Assembly (NCBI GenBank): GCA_021804185.1
Contig: JAJZKL010000007.1
Span: forward strand, 1-11,298
Reading direction: 5' to 3'
DNA: 11,298 nucleotides
Source of the DNA: Thermoplasmata archaeon
GTDB lineage: Archaea; Thermoplasmatota; Thermoplasmata; Thermoplasmatales; Thermoplasmataceae
Shown here: positions 7,190-11,298 of the stretch, piece by piece
Layout: every line of letters begins with the position of its first letter
Position numbering within the stretch: the stretch's first letter is position 1
Notes under the pieces: generated by a model
Database searches by the model: none
What the model was told of the DNA's origin: nothing
What the model saw: the letters and a program-made list of their open reading frames with translations, nothing else
Made by a program: the position numbers and the translations under genes

Positions 7190-7225
7190 AATTAAGGATC
7201 AAAGAGGAACCAACCTATAACAACA

Positions 7226-7972
7226 TTATGGTTCCATATCATTTCTTGTCTGCCTCTTCCTTTCCTGCCTTTCCCTGACATGAGTTAGATCAAGTGCCTC
7301 CTCCGGAGTGGGTTCAAATGTCTCTGATATCTTTTCTCCAACAAATTCAGGGGGTATGTTATCAACTAAAAAAACATCGGATGTCGCTCTGTAAACATTT
7401 ATTCCTGACTTTATCAGGGCTTTTGTGTTAACTGGAACAACAGCTGGGGCCTCTATGTGAAACAGCCCTGAAATATATGCCTGGCGTGGTGTCAGGGAAA
7501 GATGAACCCAACTCTTGTCTGAAGGGCTTATACCAGTCTCCCGTATAAATTCCAGTTCCTCATCTGTAGTCTGGTAATAGAGTATTTCAGGAATATCATC
7601 AGCTGGAAGATCATCAAGATTAACAGGTATTGTATGGCCGTATGTTGCCCTTATTTCCTCCTTTTCATTGATCTGATACCTCTCCTTTGGGTCTGTTTTT
7701 ACCAGTGCCTCTAGATGAAAGGGTGTAAGCCACCAGAAACTCTTCTTCTGGGCCCTGATTACTGTGGCAACTGAATATAACTTCACCCATCCATGGTCAT
7801 CCATCCTGACACCATAGTTTTCAGGGAAATGCCTGAGCATACCTGCAAGTATCCTGCCAACGCCTTCAATTTCACCACCCTTCATCAGGAGCCGCCCTCT
7901 TGATCCACAAACAGTGCACTCCTCACCACGGAAAGGGCCATCCTTCTGACAGTTTCTGAGTTCCTCTATCAT
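7226..7972 (-). CDS. kptA: RNA 2'-phosphotransferase Tpt1/KptA family, divergent active site
   Basis: 248-residue Tpt1/KptA protein; the family removes an RNA 2'-phosphate using NAD+, as after tRNA ligation. The N-terminus has a zinc-finger-like C8...C19-x2-C22 followed by GSRGR, as in archaeal KptA, but with only three visible cysteines. Core motifs are LRHFPENYGV (Arg47-His48), DDHGWV (58-63), IRATYGHTIPV (Arg108), WVHLS (155-159) and the C-terminal VPVNTKALIKSGINVYRA...PPEFV. The usual YHGT is YYQT (132-135), and the position expected for the last catalytic Arg (normally G-M/R-R-H) reads SGLFH, so Phe171 seems to replace it. A charged C-terminal tail (about 215-248) extends beyond the core. 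It lies 5 nt after prs with SD AGGTGA overlapping the prs stop codon. Family assignment is strong; activity is uncertain. Confidence 0.88.
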   Translation of the reverse strand: MIEELRNCQKDGPFRGEECTVCGSRGRLLMKGGEIEGVGRILAGMLRHFPENYGVRMDDHGWVKLYSVATVIRAQKKSFWWLTPFHLEALVKTDPKERYQINEKEEIRATYGHTIPVNLDDLPADDIPEILYYQTTDEELEFIRETGISPSDKSWVHLSLTPRQAYISGLFHIEAPAVVPVNTKALIKSGINVYRATSDVFLVDNIPPEFVGEKISETFEPTPEEALDLTHVRERQERKRQTRNDMEP

Positions 7973-7977
7973 TTATT

Positions 7978-7983
7978 TCACCT
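7978..7983 (-). promoter_or_regulatory. Shine-Dalgarno of kptA inside the end of prs
   Basis: On the minus strand AGGTGA ends with the TGA stop of prs and is followed by 5 nt and then the kptA ATG. This supports that start and coupled translation within a prs-kptA operon. Confidence 0.6.
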
Positions 7984-8829
7984 ATCCAGTACCTTTGCCA
8001 GATCCCGGGCAACAGATATGGAACTGAATTCTCCGTCGATTGTATCAGTCACCCAGAGTCCATCGGATACAGCTGAAATCTGGCTCTGGGATCCGGATGC
8101 AAATACCCCATGGATTGCGGTGACATATATCCGGCCGGCAGACTTCAATTTTAGAAGGCCAATTGCCTTAATTATAGTGCCGCCAGTGGATATTATGTCA
8201 TCAACAAGAAGGATGTTTTTCCCAGAGAAATCATCGTCTGGGAGGCTCATTTGAACTGTTCTGGAATCAATTCTCTTCTTCTCAATGTAGAGTGCCCTTG
8301 ATCCAATACGTTCAGCCAGTTTCTTTGCCCGGCTAAAACCTCCATCATCCGGAGATATTACAATGTCTATTTTCCTGTCTCTGAAAAAGTCTCCAAGGGA
8401 GTCTATAACCTCCACATTTGTGAATGGTTTAGAGGCAAATCCAACGGTGGCAGTATCATGTATTTCAACACAAATGATCTCATCAGCCCAGTTCTCCATG
8501 GTTTTCAGAACTGCCCTGGAGGAGACACTCTCCCCGGGCTTGTATATCATGTGCTGCCTTGCATAACCGTAATATGGAATTACAAGCCTCACAGTCGATG
8601 CTCCATTTTCCTTTGATGAGTTGATAAGGAACAGGGTCTCAAGGATATCGGAATCACTTCTTGTATTTCCAATCACAATAACATCCTGGCCTTTCATGTC
8701 GGACTCTATCCTGACATAAAGCTCGCCATCCGGGAATCTCCTGGTGCTGCAGCCCGAAAGCCTGGCCCCAAGAATATCGGATAGTTTCCTTGCAAGTCCG
8801 ATGGAGGAATTTGATGCCACAATTAACAT
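7978..8829 (-). CDS. prs: Ribose-phosphate diphosphokinase (PRPP synthetase)
   Basis: 283-residue cytosolic enzyme making phosphoribosyl pyrophosphate from ribose 5-phosphate and ATP, the precursor of nucleotides, NAD and histidine. Typical motifs in order are RRFPDGELYVR (30-40), PYYGYARQ (85-92) for ATP, KPGESVSSR (97-105), VEIHD (121-125), the EKKR catalytic loop (183-186), and the PRPP-binding loop VDDIISTGGTI (209-219). The protein is shorter than bacterial enzymes (about 315 residues), as is usual for archaeal forms. Nothing catalytic is missing. Its ATG sits about 29 bp from a TATA box, so the message is probably leaderless. It is the first gene of an operon with kptA and is divergent from the branched-chain aminotransferase gene. 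Confidence 0.95.
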   Translation of the reverse strand: MLIVASNSSIGLARKLSDILGARLSGCSTRRFPDGELYVRIESDMKGQDVIVIGNTRSDSDILETLFLINSSKENGASTVRLVIPYYGYARQHMIYKPGESVSSRAVLKTMENWADEIICVEIHDTATVGFASKPFTNVEVIDSLGDFFRDRKIDIVISPDDGGFSRAKKLAERIGSRALYIEKKRIDSRTVQMSLPDDDFSGKNILLVDDIISTGGTIIKAIGLLKLKSAGRIYVTAIHGVFASGSQSQISAVSDGLWVTDTIDGEFSSISVARDLAKVLDR

Positions 8830-8852
8830 GAATAAGAGGTTATTGCAGGTTT

Positions 8853-8864
8853 CTTAATATTTTT
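8853..8864 (-). promoter_or_regulatory. TATA box of the prs-kptA operon
   Basis: Minus-strand AAAAATATTAAG is centred about 29 bp upstream of the prs ATG. The predicted transcript start is within about 3 nt of the start codon, a leaderless arrangement. Confidence 0.6.
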
Positions 8865-8910
8865 GTTCACATTCATTATGATCTGTATCTGGATTTGCCA
8901 GTTTTGGTTC

Positions 8911-8920
8911 TGTATTTATA
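8911..8920 (+). promoter_or_regulatory. TATA box of the branched-chain aminotransferase gene
   Basis: TGTATTTATA is centred about 25 bp before the ATG at 8941, so transcription should start at that codon. This decides between the ATG at 8941 and the upstream in-frame starts at 8863 (TTG) and 8920 (ATG). Confidence 0.6.
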
Positions 8921-8940
8921 TGAACAATGAATTTACCTGC

Positions 8941-9846
8941 ATGGCACCAAAAGTATGGTATGACGGTAAACTTGTTGACGAGTCAGAGGCAAAGGTCCCT
9001 CTCCTTAACCACTCCCTACAGTATGGGAGTGGTATTTTTGAGGGCATTCGGGCATACAGGACAGGTTCAGGGCTGTCTGTATTCAGGCTATCCGATCATG
9101 TCAGGAGATTCCTGAATACAGCCAGGATATACCGGATGAACATAGGAAGAACAGAAAATGAGATTTCCGACGCTATACTTGACACAGTAAGGGCAAACGG
9201 CCCTGAGGAATGTTATATCAGGCCATTTGCATTCTTCAATTCTGAGAGTGTATCCCTGGTAACTGATGGAATGAAGGTAAGCCTTGCAGTCATGACGGTG
9301 AAGATGGCTGGGTATTTCCAGGAAAAGGTAGAGAAAGGGATCAGATGCAAGGTTTCATCCTGGAAGAGGATAAATTCTTCAATACTTCCCGTTGAGGCAA
9401 AGGCTAGCGGCAATTACCTCAATTCAATACTTGGAAGCATGGATGCACGCACATCAGGGTATGACGAAGCTATATTCACCTCCGGGGATGGGTATGTAGC
9501 TGAAGGGGCTGGCCAGAACATTTTCATTGCAAAAAATGGAGAAATTGTGACACCGGGTGCTGAATCAGCAATTCTAATGGGCATAACGAGGGACTCTGTC
9601 ATTAAGATAGCAAGGGACAAAGGCTTCAATGTAAACGAGCGGCTCATTCTTCGGGATGAGATCTACAGCGCAGACGAAGTATTCTTTGCAGGTACGGCGG
9701 CCGAAATAACACCAATAGTTTCTGTTGACGGTATAAAGATCGCAGATGGAAAACCCGGAAAAATTACAAAGGAAATTCTCAGCGAATATAGCTCAGTTGT
9801 TCATGGAAAGAATGAGAAATATCAGAAGTGGCTGTATTCGGTCTGA
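8941..9846 (+). CDS. ilvE: Branched-chain amino acid aminotransferase
   Basis: 301-residue fold-type IV PLP enzyme that transfers the amino group between glutamate and the 2-oxo acids of leucine, isoleucine and valine. The start MAPKVWYDGKLV is the normal family N-terminus. The longer frame from 8863 would add 26 residues that begin from TTG, are very hydrophobic, and lie upstream of or within the promoter, so they are excluded. Motifs: YGSGIFEGIRAY (29-40), the CYIRP arginine (Arg94), catalytic Lys154 in EAKASGNYLNS, EGAGQNIF with PLP-binding Glu188, MGITRDSV (213-220) and AGTAAEITPI (250-259). All are intact. No other ilv or leu gene is adjacent. It converges on the rhodanese gene, with a gap of 21 bp. 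Confidence 0.93.
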   Translation: MAPKVWYDGKLVDESEAKVPLLNHSLQYGSGIFEGIRAYRTGSGLSVFRLSDHVRRFLNTARIYRMNIGRTENEISDAILDTVRANGPEECYIRPFAFFNSESVSLVTDGMKVSLAVMTVKMAGYFQEKVEKGIRCKVSSWKRINSSILPVEAKASGNYLNSILGSMDARTSGYDEAIFTSGDGYVAEGAGQNIFIAKNGEIVTPGAESAILMGITRDSVIKIARDKGFNVNERLILRDEIYSADEVFFAGTAAEITPIVSVDGIKIADGKPGKITKEILSEYSSVVHGKNEKYQKWLYSV

Positions 9847-9867
9847 AGTTAAGATTCAGTGGAGCCT

Positions 9868-10488
9868 TCATTCTGGATAAACCACAGGCAGAGATCTGTT
9901 TATCCAGTTTGCCATGCCCCCCACAACAGTGGCAGCATGGAATCCGTTATCACTGAGATAAAGTGCAGCTGCCTCACTTCTATTTCCATGTGCACACACG
10001 ATGGCATACTTCTTGCTCCTGTCAAGTGAGTTCACAAGATTCTGTACATCTGACATGGGGACATTTTTTGCTCCCTCTATCATTCCGTAATTCAGCTCAT
10101 AGGGTTCTCTGACATCGATAATCTCCCACTCTCCCATCTCGCTCTCAAGAACATCCGGTTCAATTTCGATGAGCCTTGCAATTGGAAGGTTTTCATCCGC
10201 CCACTCCTTAAGATCATCTGAAATTGCAATTATAGGCTCTATCTTGTGTGCTTTCAACTCATTCAGTGCCTTGTCAGAGACAACGCTGTTGTTAGACACA
10301 AGAACAACCTGAAGATCCTGCCCATTAAGCCAGTCGCTGACAGCTTTGCCCCATCCCCATGAATTGTAAGGGGCGCTGACAGAGGACGGAATATGAGCTC
10401 TGGAAAATTCTCTGGCAGTACGTGTGTCTATGACCACAGCATCTCCCGAGGCAACCTTTTCATTAATTTCAGCCAGTTTTGAGTTCAT
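9868..10488 (-). CDS. Tandem rhodanese-domain protein (one active, one inactive domain)
   Basis: 206-residue cytosolic sulfurtransferase-like protein made of two rhodanese domains. The N-terminal domain (about 1-105) has VVIDTRTAREFSRAHI (18-33) but no cysteine at the active-loop position (VLVSNNSVVSDKA, 63-74), so it is probably catalytically dead. The C-terminal domain (about 107-206) has IIDVREPYEL (123-132) and the loop CAHGNRS with Cys165 as persulfide carrier, followed by VVGGMANW. No signal peptide is seen. The ATG overlaps the stop of the upstream metallo-beta-lactamase gene (ATGA at 10485-10488), so the two form an operon, a common pairing in sulfane-sulfur metabolism. A likely role is moving persulfide sulfur to or from the partner enzyme; the real donor and acceptor are unknown. 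Confidence 0.9.
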   Translation of the reverse strand: MNSKLAEINEKVASGDAVVIDTRTAREFSRAHIPSSVSAPYNSWGWGKAVSDWLNGQDLQVVLVSNNSVVSDKALNELKAHKIEPIIAISDDLKEWADENLPIARLIEIEPDVLESEMGEWEIIDVREPYELNYGMIEGAKNVPMSDVQNLVNSLDRSKKYAIVCAHGNRSEAAALYLSDNGFHAATVVGGMANWINRSLPVVYPE

Positions 10489-11237
10489 TTTGACGATCCT
10501 GTGATATTTCTCTCTCTAATAATCCTGACTCCTTCTGGCTCAAGCTTCCTGAATCTGCTCTGGAATTTCCAGAAATCCTCTTCGTTCTTAAATGAGAGGA
10601 ACCTGTTGTTTCTTCTTTCGAAACCGATGGTGGAGAACTGGGACCCCGACATGAATATTCCACCACACTTTGAGGCACCATAATGTGCCGGATACAGTAA
10701 GACTGAATCCGGCAAACCCATAAGTTTCTGAAGGCTTCTGAATGAGTTTGCAGACATGCCTCTCTCCTCTTCCGGAGTGAGTGCAAGATCGGACCTTCCA
10801 ACATCCCCGGCAAATAGAAGATCACCGCAGAAAACTGCAAGAGGGTCGGAACTCCTAGACCTGTCAGTGAGTATTATGGATACACTCTCTGAAGTGTGCC
10901 CAGGAGTATCTATTATCCTGAAGTCCAGCTGCCCCAGATGAATCTCCTGGAGTTTGGAGGAAGGCTCAAAATGGAATGACACCGGTGAAGATTGGCCCAT
11001 GACAACGGGTGCACCAGTCAGATCCGATATTTCGTGTGCACATGATATGTGGTCCGCATGCAGGTGCGTTTCTATGACCCACTTCAGCCTTAGCCCCATG
11101 TCCTGCAAATCCAGTATGTATCTTTCAGAACCAATCTCATTAAGAGGGTCGATAAGGACTGCTGCTCCAGATACCTGGTCTCCGACAGCATAAGACAGAC
11201 ATCCATGGATACTGTCATCGTAAATTTTCATTCTCAT
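10485..11237 (-). CDS. Metallo-beta-lactamase-fold protein, persulfide-dioxygenase (ETHE1)-like
   Basis: 250-residue MBL-fold metalloprotein with metal ligands THLHADH (His58, His60, Asp62, His63), TPGHTSES (His114), CGDLLF (Asp139) and YPAHYG (His185). The segment GDVGRSDL after Asp139 resembles the GRTDF signature of ETHE1-type persulfide dioxygenases, and the rhodanese partner in the same operon fits that role (persulfide to sulfite). A glyoxalase-II-like thioesterase remains possible. An in-frame ATG at 11291 would add 18 residues that are absent from the family, and it lies upstream of a TATA-like box. I therefore prefer ATG 11237, with 11231 also possible. The C-terminal ~50 residues (after KCGGIF) are basic and aromatic. 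The substrate thiol is unlikely to be glutathione in an archaeon; this point is inference. Confidence 0.85.
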   Translation of the reverse strand: MRMKIYDDSIHGCLSYAVGDQVSGAAVLIDPLNEIGSERYILDLQDMGLRLKWVIETHLHADHISCAHEISDLTGAPVVMGQSSPVSFHFEPSSKLQEIHLGQLDFRIIDTPGHTSESVSIILTDRSRSSDPLAVFCGDLLFAGDVGRSDLALTPEEERGMSANSFRSLQKLMGLPDSVLLYPAHYGASKCGGIFMSGSQFSTIGFERRNNRFLSFKNEEDFWKFQSRFRKLEPEGVRIIRERNITGSSK

Positions 11238-11267
11238 TTTATCATGCCTTAGGGAGGAAATAATCAG

Positions 11268-11282
11268 GCTTAAAAATCTTTT
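11268..11282 (-). promoter_or_regulatory. Putative TATA box of the MBL-rhodanese operon
   Basis: Minus-strand AAAAGATTTTTAA is centred roughly 36-38 bp from the preferred ATG at 11237, allowing a leader of about 10 nt. It lies inside the possible 18-residue N-terminal extension, so it argues against the longer start. The box is weak and close to the window edge. Confidence 0.35.
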
Positions 11283-11298
11283 AACAGCCATTTAATAG

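Noticed and set aside
10469..10840. 123-codon minus-strand ORF inside the MBL gene
   Set aside because: It is a frame shadow of the MBL coding sequence, which carries the family motifs; the shadow has none.
1..11298. Mobile elements, CRISPR arrays, tRNA/rRNA genes, or a new defence island
   Set aside because: No transposase, integrase, terminal repeats, spaced direct repeats, tRNA-like cloverleaf or defence-type domain was recognised; almost every base lies in a metabolic or regulatory gene.

Overview
The window looks like a piece of a Thermoplasmatales-type archaeal chromosome. This is inferred from gene content and promoter style, not from any marker gene. Several genes have an A/T-rich TATA-like box whose expected transcription start falls on, or a few bases before, the first ATG (leaderless or nearly so), while genes inside operons carry weak Shine-Dalgarno sequences or ATGA overlaps. 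The gene set is typically archaeal: RNA 2'-phosphotransferase with an N-terminal zinc finger, a duplicated Lrp-type regulator, an Ap4A-type Nudix hydrolase and a short PRPP synthetase. Arginine is mostly AGA/AGG and base composition is moderate.

Layout. (1) 2-1648 (+): S9-family serine peptidase, 5' end cut off by the window. (2) 1652-3669 (-): a two-gene operon, a GalE-type sugar-nucleotide epimerase followed, with an ATGA overlap, by a HisC/CobD-like aminotransferase. (3) 3762-4538 (-): double-HTH Lrp/AsnC-type regulator, divergent from (4) 4615-5079 (+): Nudix hydrolase; both may use one AT-rich promoter core. (5) 5248-5478 (+): small winged-HTH protein, 49 nt before (6) 5528-7189 (+): a 2,4-dienoyl-CoA-reductase/Old-Yellow-Enzyme-like flavoprotein with an apparently vestigial pyridine-nucleotide domain. 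(7) 7226-8829 (-): prs-kptA operon (PRPP synthetase, then RNA 2'-phosphotransferase). (8) 8941-9846 (+): branched-chain aminotransferase, divergent from prs. (9) 9868-11237 (-): persulfide-dioxygenase-like metallo-beta-lactamase and a double-rhodanese protein, ATGA-overlapped.

Functionally this is mostly housekeeping metabolism: peptide breakdown, nucleotide sugars, nucleotide precursors and RNA repair, branched-chain amino acids, sulfane-sulfur handling and a flavin reductase. I saw no mobile element, CRISPR array, tRNA, rRNA or prophage signal. Genes are tightly packed: the longest non-coding stretch is 168 bp, and convergent pairs are separated by only 3, 36 and 21 bp.

The most interesting observations are altered active sites in otherwise recognisable families. 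The flavoenzyme keeps the FMN site, the 4Fe-4S cysteines and the first dinucleotide glycine motif, but has lost the NAD(P)H-binding glycines and other motifs of its C-terminal half. The KptA homologue appears to lack the last arginine of the catalytic tetrad and the His of the usual HGT motif. I did not find a clear new multi-gene defence or mobile system, and I think the window is largely ordinary chromosome.
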